NCBI RefSeq assembly: GCF_006543045.1
Contig: NZ_RBZW01000022.1
Span: forward strand, 1-64,000
Length of the DNA stretch: 64,000 nucleotides
Reading direction: 5' to 3'
Source: Salinadaptatus halalkaliphilus
GTDB taxonomy: Archaea; Halobacteriota; Halobacteria; Halobacteriales; Natrialbaceae
Both the position numbers and the translations under genes were made by a program. Positions 51,616 to 60,325 of this stretch are shown one piece after another. How positions within the stretch are numbered: the first letter of the stretch is position 1; every line of letters begins with the position of its first letter. A model generated the notes under the pieces. That model saw nothing but the letters and a program-made list of their open reading frames with translations. It had not been told where the DNA came from and made no database searches.

Positions 51616-52620
51616 GTGGTAGCTGTGGTCAGTAAGGCTGCAGTCGGCCGACTCACGATCGTACTGCTTGCCGCCGTCGTCTCGGTCGGGGTCGGCGTCG
51701 CACTGTTCGTCTGGTATCCGGCGACGCTGACGGATCTGTTCGGCGTGGTGCTCGCGCTCGTCGTCGCGGTGGTCGGCGTGAGGATCGCCGGCAACGTCGC
51801 CGGATCGCTCTTTCCAGGCTACAACGTCGCCGAAGTCGCCGTCGACGGACCGATTACGCGAGACGGTAGCGGCGGTCCGTTACCTCAAAATCCACGATCG
51901 ACGCCGGCCGACGATATCGTCGAACAGATCGACCGCGCGGACGAGGACGGCAGCGTCGACGCACTCTTAGTGAAGCTCAATACGCCCGGCGGCGAGGTCG
52001 TTCCGAGCGACGACATCCGCCTCGCCGCCGAGCGATTCGACGGGCCAACCATCGCCTACACGACCGATGTCTGTGCCAGTGGCGGCTACTGGATCGCAAG
52101 CGGCTGTGACGAACTCTGGGCGCGCGAGGGGTCGATCGTCGGCTCGATCGGCGTCATCGGCTCGCGAGTCAACGCGACCGAGTTCGCGGAGAAAGTCGGG
52201 CTCTCCTACGAGCGGTTCGCAGCCGGCGAGTTCAAAGACGCCGGCACGCCACTGAAAGAACTCGAGGAGGACGAACGCGAATACCTGCAGGGGCTGATCG
52301 ACGACTACTACGAGACGTTCGTCGACCGGGTCAGCGACGGCCGCGACCTCGACCCCGAGTTCGTCCGCGAGACCGAAGCTCGCATCTATCTCGGCGACGA
52401 GGCAGACGATCTCGAGCTCGTCGACGAACTTGGCACCCGGCGGGATCTCGAGGACGAACTCGCCGACAGGCTCGATCGGGATACGGTGACGGTAACGGCG
52501 TTCGAACCCGAGCGACCGCTGATGGCCAAGCTCGGTGCCGGTGCACGAACGGTCGCATACGCGTTCGGCGCCGGTGTCGCGAGCATCGCAACTGACCGCC
52601 AGTTCCGCCTGCGGACCTGA
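51616..52620 (+). CDS. sppA: Signal peptide peptidase SppA (S49)
   Basis: The protein of about 334 residues has two hydrophobic segments near the N-terminus, then VDALLVKLNTPGGEVVPSDD, the nucleophile Ser in DVCASGGYWIASGCDELWA, and the general-base Lys region RFAAGEFKDAGTPLKELEED. It cleaves residual signal peptides or membrane fragments. The start is a GTG at 51616 (or 51625). It precedes a DUF373 gene after element G and may have been co-transcribed with it before the insertion. Confidence 0.88.
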   Translation: MVAVVSKAAVGRLTIVLLAAVVSVGVGVALFVWYPATLTDLFGVVLALVVAVVGVRIAGNVAGSLFPGYNVAEVAVDGPITRDGSGGPLPQNPRSTPADDIVEQIDRADEDGSVDALLVKLNTPGGEVVPSDDIRLAAERFDGPTIAYTTDVCASGGYWIASGCDELWAREGSIVGSIGVIGSRVNATEFAEKVGLSYERFAAGEFKDAGTPLKELEEDEREYLQGLIDDYYETFVDRVSDGRDLDPEFVRETEARIYLGDEADDLELVDELGTRRDLEDELADRLDRDTVTVTAFEPERPLMAKLGAGARTVAYAFGAGVASIATDRQFRLRT

Positions 52621-52670
52621 CCGGCCTGCGAACGGTCGGGGTGGCGCGGTCGAACCGTCCGAACGAGTGA

Positions 52671-52750
52671 TACGGATTACTGTACCGATGTACCGGCGCA
52701 CCCGCCGTCCGGGTCGCGGGTGCGCCGGAAATGACTTACAGTAAACCGTA
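52671..52750. mobile_element. Palindromic TACGG/CCGTA element, copy G (creates an ATG)
   Basis: This 80-bp copy has arms TACGGATTACTGTACCG / CTTACAGTAAACCGTA and inner CCGGCGCACCCGC / GCGGGTGCGCCGG. It is flanked by TGA at 52668-52670 and 52751-52753. Its final A plus TG of the right repeat form an ATG at 52750-52752 in frame with the DUF373 gene. Joining the flanks without the element gives GTGAGTGG, i.e. a former GTG at the same codon. Confidence 0.93.
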
Positions 52751-52788
52751 TGAGTGGTTTTATCGTCACACAGCAAGGAGTCGAACTC

Positions 52789-54030
52789 GTGACAACGCTG
52801 GTCGTCTGCCTCGACCGGACCGACGATGTCGGCCGGAAAACTGGGCTCCGATCGCCCATCGTCGGCTGGGAGGCAGTTCGCGCGCTGGTAACCGACATCG
52901 GACTCTCGGATCCGGAGGATTCAGGAGTCAACACGTTGCTCGAGACGCTGCGGGTTGCACAGGACCTCCGCGATAGCGACGAAGAGGCGATCGTCGCGGT
53001 CGTCTCGGGCGACCGCGAGTCGATGGTTTCTGCCGACAGAGCGGTCGCCCGCCAGCTCGACGACCTCATCGTCGACCACGAGCCGGATTCGGCGGTGGTC
53101 GTCATCGACAGCGCCGAAGACGAACGGTTGGTGCCGATCGTCGAGAGTCGCGTCCAGGTCGACTCCGTCGACCGCGTCGTCGTCCGGCAGGCGCGAGATA
53201 TCGAATCGACCTACTACCTGCTCAAGCAGTTTCTCGCCGACGAGGAGCTTCGCCAGACGATCCTCATCCCGCTTGGATTGACGCTGCTGGTGTTTCCGAT
53301 GCTGGCTGCCGTCCGCTCGCCTGCCGAGGCAGCAGCCGCGATCACGACCGTCATCGGACTGTTCTTGCTCTACAAGGGCTTTAGCGTCGACGAGATCATG
53401 ACCGGCGTCGCCCACAAAGTGCGCGAGTCGCTGTACTCCGGGCAGGTGTCGGTCGTCACCTACGTCGCTGCCGCCGGGCTGACGCTGGTCGGGCTGTTCG
53501 CCGGCGTCCTCGGCGTCTCGAGCCTCGAGGATCCACAGGGGGTCGTCGTCCCCGCGACCCAGTTCGCATTCGACGCGGTCCCCTGGCTGGCGATGGCCGG
53601 GCTCACCGCAAGCGCCGGTCGCCTGCTCGACGAGGCGATCAGCGAAGAGCCGATCCGCAGTTCGTATCTCAATCTGCCGTTTCTGGTCGTCGCCGTCGGG
53701 CTCGTCGTCCGCGGGTTCTCGGCGTACTTTCTGGAGCAACAGGGCGTCATCGAACCCGTCGCCGTCCCGGCGATCGAACTGGGCGTCCTTTCGGTCGATC
53801 CGTTCGTGATCACCGCCGGCGAACGACTCGCGTTATTCGTCCTGACAGCGATCGTTCTCAGCCTCGTCGGTGCGCGTATCGCGGCATCGATGAGCGGCAC
53901 TCGAGGCGGCGACGCCACCTCGTCCTCGGAAGGGGTTACCGACGGCGGCCCGGAAACGGCCGGCGAAACGGTGATGATCGACGATTCGACCGCAGAGACG
54001 GACGACCAGCGGGACGACGGACCGGACTGA
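52789..54030 (+). CDS. DUF373-family membrane protein
   Basis: The protein of about 413 residues has a cytoplasmic N-terminal half starting TTLVVCLDRTDDVGRKTGL with AIVAVVSGD and VVVIDSAEDERLVPIVESR, then about six TM segments (TILIPLGLTLLVFPMLAAV onward), and a low-complexity acidic tail. The family is archaeal and uncharacterised. The homologous sequence begins at the GTG at 52789. The ATG supplied by element G at 52750 would add 13 residues in frame. Either could initiate. Confidence 0.82.
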   Translation: MTTLVVCLDRTDDVGRKTGLRSPIVGWEAVRALVTDIGLSDPEDSGVNTLLETLRVAQDLRDSDEEAIVAVVSGDRESMVSADRAVARQLDDLIVDHEPDSAVVVIDSAEDERLVPIVESRVQVDSVDRVVVRQARDIESTYYLLKQFLADEELRQTILIPLGLTLLVFPMLAAVRSPAEAAAAITTVIGLFLLYKGFSVDEIMTGVAHKVRESLYSGQVSVVTYVAAAGLTLVGLFAGVLGVSSLEDPQGVVVPATQFAFDAVPWLAMAGLTASAGRLLDEAISEEPIRSSYLNLPFLVVAVGLVVRGFSAYFLEQQGVIEPVAVPAIELGVLSVDPFVITAGERLALFVLTAIVLSLVGARIAASMSGTRGGDATSSSEGVTDGGPETAGETVMIDDSTAETDDQRDDGPD

Positions 54031-54080
54031 TCGTCGCGTCGACTCGTCACGCATTTACTCGCGTACCTCGAGGGCCAACC

Positions 54081-54809
54081 ATGAGCGAGACAGACGGTGC
54101 GTGGGTGAGCCTCTTTTCCGGTGGCAAGGACTCCTCGTGGGCACTCTATCGCGCCATCGAGGACGGCCTCGATGTCCGCCGACTCGTCACCGTCCACCCG
54201 ACCGACGACTCCTACATGTATCACGTTCCGGCGACGGAGCTCGCCGGGCTGGCCGCCGAGAGCATCGGGATCGAACTGCTCGAGGTCGAACCCGACGATC
54301 TCGAGGCTGGCTCGGCGACGGATGCCGGCCAGCAGGGCGACGACGAACTCGAGCCCCTGGAAGCGGCGCTGGTCGACCTCGATTGCGAACTCGAGGGAGG
54401 CATCGCGGGCGTGACGGCTGGTGCTGTCGAAAGCGAGTTTCAGACGAGTCGCATCCAGGCGATGTGCGACAGACTCGACTGTGAGCTGTATGCCCCGCTC
54501 TGGCAGGAATCACCGCGGGATCTCGCCGATGCGATGCTCGAGGCCGGCTTCGAGATCCGGATCATCCAGGTCGCTGCCTATGGACTCGACGAATCCTGGC
54601 TCGGACGCAGCCTCGATCGGGATGCGATCGAAGAACTCGCGAAACACAACGAGGAGTACGGCGTCCACATCCTGGGTGAGGGTGGCGAGTTCGAGACGCT
54701 GGTGGTCGACGGTCCCCACATGGATCGACGGCTCGATCTCGAGTACGAGACGACGTGGGACGGATCTCGCGGAACGATTCGAGTGATGGAGGCCCAACTC
54801 GAGTCGTAG
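54081..54809 (+). CDS. dph6: Diphthine--ammonia ligase-type (Dph6) PP-loop protein
   Basis: The 242-residue protein starts with WVSLFSGGKDSSWALYRAIE, the PP-loop S-G-G-K-D-S that binds ATP, then PLWQESPRDLADAMLEAGFE and the Dph6 hallmark GVHILGEGGEFETLVVDGP. It amidates diphthine on elongation factor 2. It has an unusual acidic insertion (ATDAGQQGDDELEPLE) near 78-93. Full length. Confidence 0.9.
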   Translation: MSETDGAWVSLFSGGKDSSWALYRAIEDGLDVRRLVTVHPTDDSYMYHVPATELAGLAAESIGIELLEVEPDDLEAGSATDAGQQGDDELEPLEAALVDLDCELEGGIAGVTAGAVESEFQTSRIQAMCDRLDCELYAPLWQESPRDLADAMLEAGFEIRIIQVAAYGLDESWLGRSLDRDAIEELAKHNEEYGVHILGEGGEFETLVVDGPHMDRRLDLEYETTWDGSRGTIRVMEAQLES

Positions 54810-54837
54810 GAAGACCGTACACGGCCGTCGCGGCCTG

Positions 54838-55014
54838 TCACGAGGGCGTCCAGAGCTGGGCACGGGGCGTCCCGCAGTTGTCACAGACGACGGCGTTGTT
54901 ACCCTTGTAGAGACCACGCTCGAGTGTGCCCGTTTCACAGAACGAGCAGGGACGCTCCTCGAGAACGTCGAGGAGTCGGCGGTCGTCCGCGGCGGGCTGG
55001 GGTGATTGTGCCAT
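54838..55014 (-). CDS. Small zinc-ribbon micro-protein (HVO_A0556-like)
   Basis: The 58-residue protein starts MAQSPQPAADDRRLLDVLEE and has two cysteine pairs CSFC and CDNC (positions 23-26 and 44-47) around GTLERGLYKGNNAVV, ending PRAQLWTPS. The pattern is a single zinc ribbon typical of haloarchaeal CPxCG-type small proteins. It is shorter than the usual ORF cut-off. It lies in the gap between dph6 and the prenyl synthase, on the opposite strand. Confidence 0.8.
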   Translation of the reverse strand: MAQSPQPAADDRRLLDVLEERPCSFCETGTLERGLYKGNNAVVCDNCGTPRAQLWTPS

Positions 55015-55179
55015 ATATCACCCAATCGCAGATGGCGGTGAAACGGTTGGCCATGACTGTGCCAGCCGAATGCATGGACCCTGTTGACGGGTGTAGGTGA
55101 CACGAGCAACGTCGATGCTGAATGTCACGAATCACCGAAGAACTGAATCTTTTTCACGTGGCTCCGTCTCGTGGTGGGT

Positions 55180-56244
55180 ATGCGGGAGACGCTTGCCGAG
55201 TGGCGGCCGGCAGTCGACGAGGCGATCACCGATCTCGTTCCACGGGAGGTAGACGCCGACTATCTCGAGGCGTACTTCGGTGAGCCGACCTACGAATACG
55301 ATCCCGACGGGATCCAACGAGCGCTTGCGGACCCACTTTGGGAACTGCTCGATCGGGGTGGGAAACGCTGGCGAGCCGTCCTTTTTCTGGTCTTTATCGA
55401 GGGGTTCGGGGAGGACCCCGAGAGGTACTTGCCCTACGCCTGTATTCCGGAGATACTTCACAACGGGACCATCATCGTCGACGATGTCGAAGACGAGGCT
55501 CGAAAACGCCGCGGCGAACCGGCACTGCATCACATATACGGCCGCGACGTCGCACTCAACGCCGGCAACGCGATGTACTTCCTGCCACTGAAGGTACTGA
55601 CGCAAAACCCCGCTGCTCTTCCTGCCGACCGCCAACTCGCCGCGTACGAGATGCTGATCGCCGAACTCAATCGCACGCATCTCGGACAGGGGATGGACAT
55701 CTGCTGGCACAACGAACGCGATCCACAGATCACGCCCGATCAGTACCTCGAGATGTGTGCCTGCAAAACCGGCTGTCTCGGTCGTATCGTGGCTCGATTA
55801 GCGGCGATCGTCACCGGTCAACCGGAAGCCGTCGAACGAGCGGTCGCCGACTACGCCGAACTCACGGCCGTCGCCTTCCAGATCGGCGACGACATCTTGG
55901 ATGTCGAAAACTCGCTCGGTCGCGCCGGCGAGTTCGGCAAGGAGTTCGGTAACGACGTCCGCGAGGGCAAGAAGACGCTGCTGGTCATTCACGCCATCGA
56001 AAAGAGCTCGCCTGAGAAAGCCGAACGACTCCAGGAGATTCTGGCCGCCGACTCGACCACCGACGAGGAGGTACTCGAGGCGCTCTCGATCATCGAGGAG
56101 GCCGGCAGCATCGAGTACGCCCGCGAACGCGCGCTCGGCCTCGCCGAGCAGGCTCGCGCCGAGATCGAAGACCTCGAGTTCGACGAGGAGACGACGCGCA
56201 AGTTGCGGGAGTTTACGATGTTCGTCATCGAGCGCGACGTGTAG
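55180..56244 (+). CDS. Polyprenyl synthetase (geranylgeranyl/farnesyl diphosphate synthase type)
   Basis: The 354-residue enzyme condenses isopentenyl diphosphate with allylic diphosphates, needed for archaeal ether lipids. First Asp-rich motif DDVEDEARKRRG (101-112), second GDDILD (236-241), and GGKRWRAVLF near 60-69. Product length depends on residues before the first Asp-rich motif (here IPEILHNGTIIV). The large aliphatic/His content does not fix C15 against C20. The ATG at 55180 is preferred to a GTG nine bases upstream. Confidence 0.92.
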   Translation: MRETLAEWRPAVDEAITDLVPREVDADYLEAYFGEPTYEYDPDGIQRALADPLWELLDRGGKRWRAVLFLVFIEGFGEDPERYLPYACIPEILHNGTIIVDDVEDEARKRRGEPALHHIYGRDVALNAGNAMYFLPLKVLTQNPAALPADRQLAAYEMLIAELNRTHLGQGMDICWHNERDPQITPDQYLEMCACKTGCLGRIVARLAAIVTGQPEAVERAVADYAELTAVAFQIGDDILDVENSLGRAGEFGKEFGNDVREGKKTLLVIHAIEKSSPEKAERLQEILAADSTTDEEVLEALSIIEEAGSIEYARERALGLAEQARAEIEDLEFDEETTRKLREFTMFVIERDV

Positions 56245-56446
56245 TGGCGATACGCCGACTGGCCACCTTTGGCGGCCTCCTGGTGCGTACCGTTCTGTTC
56301 GCTGGAATCCCCACAGTACCGGGTGGCGATAGTACCCACTGCACACACTACTCACACAGCCGCCGTTCGATTAGGTGTCCAGCGGCGACGATGAGAGACT
56401 GGGCGCTACAGTACTAGTCCGGTAACAGTCGAAACGAGAGAGCGGA

Positions 56447-57415
56447 TTACTCTTCGTCGACGTCGAGTTCGTCGACGATCTCGTCGGCGTCGATATCGGC
56501 GTCCTCGAGTGCTGCCTCGATATCTTCTTCGCCACCCATGCCACCGCCCATACCGCCCATCATGCCGCCGAGGCCACCCATGCCCATACCGTCGATGACC
56601 TCCTGGACGATGACGCGGTCGACACCGATCTGGTCGATGATCTGCTGACCGATCTGTTGTTTGCCCATCATCCACTGCTGGTTCATCGTCATCTGTGGCG
56701 TCGCCTCGAGGTAGAGCGTCTCTTTCTCGACGAGTTCGGTCTCGAACTCGGGTTCGGCCGGTTCATCGTCGTCGTCTTCGTCGGGTTCGACGGGAACCTC
56801 CTCTTCGACCTCGTCGGTCTCGATCCAGAGTTCGGGCTCCATGCCGAGGAACATCTCGAACAGGCCGGCGGCCTGTTTCTCCCGGTCCTCGACTTCCTCG
56901 ACGACTTCGTACTCGTACTCGACGTCCTCACCCGCGAGCGGGTGATTGAAGTCGACGCGGGCGCGTCCGCCGATGATCGTGCTGATGTAGCCCTGCTGGC
57001 CGTCGATTTGGACGTTCGCACCGGGGTAGCGGTCGTCCTCGTCGATCTTCTCGGCGCTGACGGTCTCGACGTTGTCGGGATCGTACTCGCCGAAGGCGTC
57101 CTCGGCGTCGATCGTTACAGTGTCCGAATCGCCGGGGTCGCTGCCGACGATGGCGTCTTCGACGCCGTCGAAGATGTGGCCCTCGCCCAGAACGATCGTC
57201 CGGGGCTTGAACTCCTGGCCCTGGTCGTCGACACCTTCCTCCTCGGCGACCTCGGGATCGGTCGTATCGACTAGCTGTTCGCCGTCGGCGGTGTAGGCGG
57301 TGTATTCGATCTCGACGAAGTCACCGTGTTGCAGTCCGGTGGCTTCCTCGTCGTTGTCGTCTGCATCGACGTCATCGGCCTGCTCCTCGAGCTCGGCCTC
57401 CTGTTCCTCGGTCAT
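56447..57415 (-). CDS. FKBP-type (SlyD-like) peptidyl-prolyl isomerase
   Basis: The 322-residue protein starts with a Glu/Asp-rich section and the FKBP core GDFVEIEYTAYTADGEQLVD, GEGHIFDGVEDAIVGSDPGD and an IF domain in GARVDFNHPLAGEDVEYEYE (SlyD type). A C-terminal extension is acidic with a Met/Gly-rich tract (GMGGLGGMMGGMGGG) and an acidic tail. It folds proteins and binds prolyl peptides. The ATG at 57415 is the family start, and upstream codons to 57592 are rejected. A 200-bp stretch 56245-56446 downstream has no gene. Confidence 0.9.
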   Translation of the reverse strand: MTEEQEAELEEQADDVDADDNDEEATGLQHGDFVEIEYTAYTADGEQLVDTTDPEVAEEEGVDDQGQEFKPRTIVLGEGHIFDGVEDAIVGSDPGDSDTVTIDAEDAFGEYDPDNVETVSAEKIDEDDRYPGANVQIDGQQGYISTIIGGRARVDFNHPLAGEDVEYEYEVVEEVEDREKQAAGLFEMFLGMEPELWIETDEVEEEVPVEPDEDDDDEPAEPEFETELVEKETLYLEATPQMTMNQQWMMGKQQIGQQIIDQIGVDRVIVQEVIDGMGMGGLGGMMGGMGGGMGGEEDIEAALEDADIDADEIVDELDVDEE

Positions 57416-57503
57416 ACGTTGTACGTCCCGCCGTCGACATTTAAGTACGACGCTTTGGCCCGAGAGCGACCGATACTTACGAGCGCTCCGTGTGGCCTCG
57501 GCT

Positions 57504-58082
57504 ATGTACGAAGTCGAAGTGAAGGTCCCCGCGGATCTCGAGGTCGTCAGCGATCGACTCGAGGCCCTCGGTGCGAGCCGAGAGCGGGCCATCGTTCAGG
57601 CGGATACGTACTACGATGCGCCCCACCGCGAGTTCGCCGAAACCGACGAAGCGTTGCGAATCCGTCGGGAGTCGACGTTTGGGTCGGACGTCGGTGTGGC
57701 CCGGATCACCTACAAGGGGCCGCTGCTGGACGACGAGTCGAAGAGCCGCGAGGAGTTCGAAACCGGGGTCGACGACGGCGAGACGATGGCCGCCGTGTTG
57801 ACGAATCTCGGCTTCGACCCCGCGGCGACGGTCCGCAAAGAACGCGAGCGGTATCGTCTCGAGCCCGATACGCTCGAGGCCGAGACGCCAGCCTATCCGT
57901 ATACGATCACGCTCGATGCGGTCGAGGACGTCGGCGAGTACGTCGAGGTCGAAACCGACGTCGAGCGAGAAGCCGACCTCGAGCCCGCTCGCGAGGGTGC
58001 CTACACCGTCCTCGAACGGCTGGACCTCGATCCCGACGACCAGCTTCGGACGTCGTATCTGGGCCTGTTGCTCGACTCCTGA
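57504..58082 (+). CDS. CYTH-domain (class IV adenylate cyclase/ThTPase-like) protein
   Basis: The 192-residue protein opens MYEVEVKVPADLEVVSDRL, with the E-x-E-x-K signature of the triphosphate tunnel metalloenzyme fold, then QADTYYDAPHREFAETDEAL, RITYKGPLL and TITLDAVEDVGEYVEVE. The reaction (cyclase or triphosphatase) cannot be assigned. Its TGA stop (58080-58082) is followed by a remnant resembling the left end of a palindromic element. Confidence 0.88.
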   Translation: MYEVEVKVPADLEVVSDRLEALGASRERAIVQADTYYDAPHREFAETDEALRIRRESTFGSDVGVARITYKGPLLDDESKSREEFETGVDDGETMAAVLTNLGFDPAATVRKERERYRLEPDTLEAETPAYPYTITLDAVEDVGEYVEVETDVEREADLEPAREGAYTVLERLDLDPDDQLRTSYLGLLLDS

Positions 58083-58102
58083 CGGTCTGGTGTACCGTTT
58101 CA
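58083..58102. mobile_element. Possible left-end remnant of a palindromic element (after the CYTH stop)
   Basis: CGGTCTGGTGTACCGTTTC directly after the TGA stop matches the first bases of copy I (CGGTCTGTTGTACCGTTTT) with few differences. No right end is visible. It is compatible with another insertion at a stop codon that has decayed, but may be chance. Confidence 0.3.
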
Positions 58103-58173
58103 CACCCTCGGTCGAGACCAGACGACGGCAGCGTAATTACTCCTGTGTATTTTCTTGGCAAATTTGTTTCCGC

Positions 58174-58183
58174 AAGTTATAGA
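58174..58183 (+). promoter_or_regulatory. TATA-like promoter of the SAM synthetase gene
   Basis: AAGTTATAGA lies about 25-34 bases before the ATG at 58208, in an AT-rich patch starting near 58137. The spacing suits a leaderless archaeal transcript. Confidence 0.45.
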
Positions 58184-58207
58184 ACCTCGAGTCGTCTATA
58201 GCCGCCA

Positions 58208-59413
58208 ATGAGCGAACGGAATATCCGGGTCGAGCCGATCGATCGGCAAGCAGTCGAAGATCAAGAGGTCGAAATCGTCGAGCGAAAGGGGATCGGACAT
58301 CCGGACTCGATCAGCGACGGGGTCGCGGAGGCCGTCGCCGGCGCGCTGGCGAGGGAGTACCTCGACCGCGTCGGCGAAGTATTGCACTTCAACACCGACG
58401 AGACGCAGCTGGTGGCGGGCGAAGCCGCGCCCGCGTTCGGCGGCGGCGAGGTCGTCGATCCCATCTATCTCCTGATCGTCGGTCGCGCGACCAAACACTA
58501 CGAGGGCCAGACGATCCCGGCCGAAACGATCGCGTTGCGGGCTGCCCGCGAGTACTTAGAGGAGACGATTCCACAGCTCGCCTACGGCGAGGACATCGTC
58601 GTCGACGTCAAACTCGGTGAGGGCAGTGGCGACTTACAGGAGGTCTTCGGCGAAGACGAAGTCTCCGTTCCGATGGCCAACGACACGAGTTTCGGGGTCG
58701 GTCACGCACCCCTGACCGAGACCGAGCGGATCGTCCTCGAGGCCGAGCGACGACTCAACGGCGAGTTCGCGGCGGAGAATCCGTATCTTGGCCCCGACGT
58801 GAAGATCATGGGCAAACGAGAGGGCGATGCGATCGACGTCACCGTGGCGGCGGCGATGATCGACGAACACATCGCGGACCTGGACGCCTACGCCGACGCC
58901 GTCGACGCGGTCCAGGAGTTCGTCGCCGATGTCGCGAGCGAACACACCGACCGTGCGGTCACCGTCCACGTCAACACGGCTGACGACTACGAGGAGGGGT
59001 CGATCTACCTCACCGTCACCGGTACCTCCGCCGAACAGGGCGACGACGGCTCCGTCGGCCGCGGCAACCGCGCGAACGGACTTATCACTCCCAACCGATC
59101 GATGTCGATGGAAGCCACCAGCGGCAAGAACCCCGTCAACCACATCGGGAAGATCTACAACCTGCTCTCGACCGAGATCGCCGAAGAGGTTGTCCGGGAA
59201 GTCGACGGCATTCGTGACCTGCGCGTGCGACTGCTCAGCCAGATCGGCCGGCCGATCGATCAGCCCCACGTCGCCGACGTCCACGTCGTGACCGACGACG
59301 GCGTCGCACTCAGCGACGTCGAAGACGAGGTCGGGGCGATCGTCGACGCCGAACTCGCGAACGTCACGGAGATCACCCGGCGCGTGATCGACGGCGAGCT
59401 ATCGACGTTCTGA
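58208..59413 (+). CDS. mat: S-adenosylmethionine synthetase, archaeal type
   Basis: The 401-residue enzyme makes SAM from ATP and methionine. It belongs to the archaeal MAT family: [19 protein letters not shown] near the N-terminus, [13 protein letters not shown], and [20 protein letters not shown], which are the archaeal consensus motifs. It is a likely donor enzyme for the window's methyltransferase. The TGA stop is the left repeat of short element H. Confidence 0.95.
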   Translation: MSERNIRVEPIDRQAVEDQEVEIVERKGIGHPDSISDGVAEAVAGALAREYLDRVGEVLHFNTDETQLVAGEAAPAFGGGEVVDPIYLLIVGRATKHYEGQTIPAETIALRAAREYLEETIPQLAYGEDIVVDVKLGEGSGDLQEVFGEDEVSVPMANDTSFGVGHAPLTETERIVLEAERRLNGEFAAENPYLGPDVKIMGKREGDAIDVTVAAAMIDEHIADLDAYADAVDAVQEFVADVASEHTDRAVTVHVNTADDYEEGSIYLTVTGTSAEQGDDGSVGRGNRANGLITPNRSMSMEATSGKNPVNHIGKIYNLLSTEIAEEVVREVDGIRDLRVRLLSQIGRPIDQPHVADVHVVTDDGVALSDVEDEVGAIVDAELANVTEITRRVIDGELSTF

Positions 59414-59452
59414 TACGTCTGTTGTACCGGTAACGACGGACAGCAGTCCGTA
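59414..59452. mobile_element. Short palindromic element, copy H
   Basis: This 39-bp element starts TACGTCTGTTGTACCG and ends GACAGCAGTCCGTA, a palindrome with a few mismatches and no GC-rich inner stem. It seems an internally deleted or minimal form of the second sub-type (see copy I). Left flank TGA (59411-59413) is the SAM synthetase stop. Right flank is CGA (59453-59455), one mismatch from a perfect duplication. Confidence 0.6.
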
Positions 59453-59499
59453 CGAGAGCCGATACACTCCATCTGGGGGACGGCCGTGTTTTGGGTCGA

Positions 59500-60192
59500 T
59501 CACGAATCGCTCGCCAGCAGCCACTCGAAGCCCTCGAGCAGCGCTTCTTTCCCGCCCGATTCGATGATCTCGCCGTGGCCCGGTACGACGCGATCGAACT
59601 CCCAGGCGAGGACGTCGCGGATGGCCCGCCGAAACGACCGCTCGTTCGCGATCGTATAGCGGAACTCGATCGGCGGGCCGATTCGTTTGTACACCCGTAA
59701 CCCGCGCGCGACGAGTCGCGTTTGCAGCGGACTGGATGGGCCGATGTGAAACCCGATATCGCCGAGAATAACTGTTCGACTCCGCCGATGAAAGTAGGCA
59801 AGTTCGGTGATCCAGCGGTGACCGGCGACCACGACGTGGTCGATATCGGGGGCCCACCGCGGATCGGGTATATCTCCCACCTGTTGGTCGAACACCAGAT
59901 CTGGTCTGCGCGCCTCGAGACCGGGTGCGGCGAGCAGTTCGGCGTCGGGGTAGGCGGCTCTGTACTGCTCCATGTACATGTGTCCGTGGAGCTTGCTCGC
60001 CGGCGCGACGAACCGAACCTCGCCGAGATCGGCGAGTGCCGATTTCAATGCTGGAGTCAGTTGTGCCGGCGACTGGACGAAGAGTCCGCCACTCGAGAGC
60101 TCGATGACGGACATGATACGGCCGATTTCGACGCCGAAAAACGCCAGTGGCTCCGCGAAAACCCAGAAGCGATCGCCGAGCCGGGTGAGCAT
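59500..60192 (-). CDS. DUF4336-family protein (metallo-beta-lactamase-like fold)
   Basis: The 230-residue protein starts MLTRLGDRFWVFAEPLAFFG and contains IMSVIELSSGGLFVQSPAQL, ASKLHGHMYMEQYRAAYP and DRVVPGHGEIIESGGKEALL. These features match DUF4336, a divergent branch of the metallo-beta-lactamase superfamily with incomplete metal motifs. Function unknown. The start at ATG 60192 aligns with the family N-terminus, while upstream in-frame codons do not. Confidence 0.72.
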   Translation of the reverse strand: MLTRLGDRFWVFAEPLAFFGVEIGRIMSVIELSSGGLFVQSPAQLTPALKSALADLGEVRFVAPASKLHGHMYMEQYRAAYPDAELLAAPGLEARRPDLVFDQQVGDIPDPRWAPDIDHVVVAGHRWITELAYFHRRSRTVILGDIGFHIGPSSPLQTRLVARGLRVYKRIGPPIEFRYTIANERSFRRAIRDVLAWEFDRVVPGHGEIIESGGKEALLEGFEWLLASDS

Positions 60193-60325
60193 CGATATCC
60201 GTCCACACGAGACACGAGGGTATATAACTGCGGTCGAACCCGGCCCGGACGGGACGTACTGGTCGCAAGCCACAGATCGGCAGATACTGCGTTCGGCGCT
60301 CGATCCCTCGACGATCCGAATGCGG

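Noticed and set aside
137-59452. Palindromic elements as CRISPR repeats, riboswitches or IS200/605-type ends
   Set aside because: Copies are tens of kilobases apart with no spacer pattern. They occur at both gene ends and inside a gene, and a 3-bp target duplication does not fit single-strand IS200/605 insertion.
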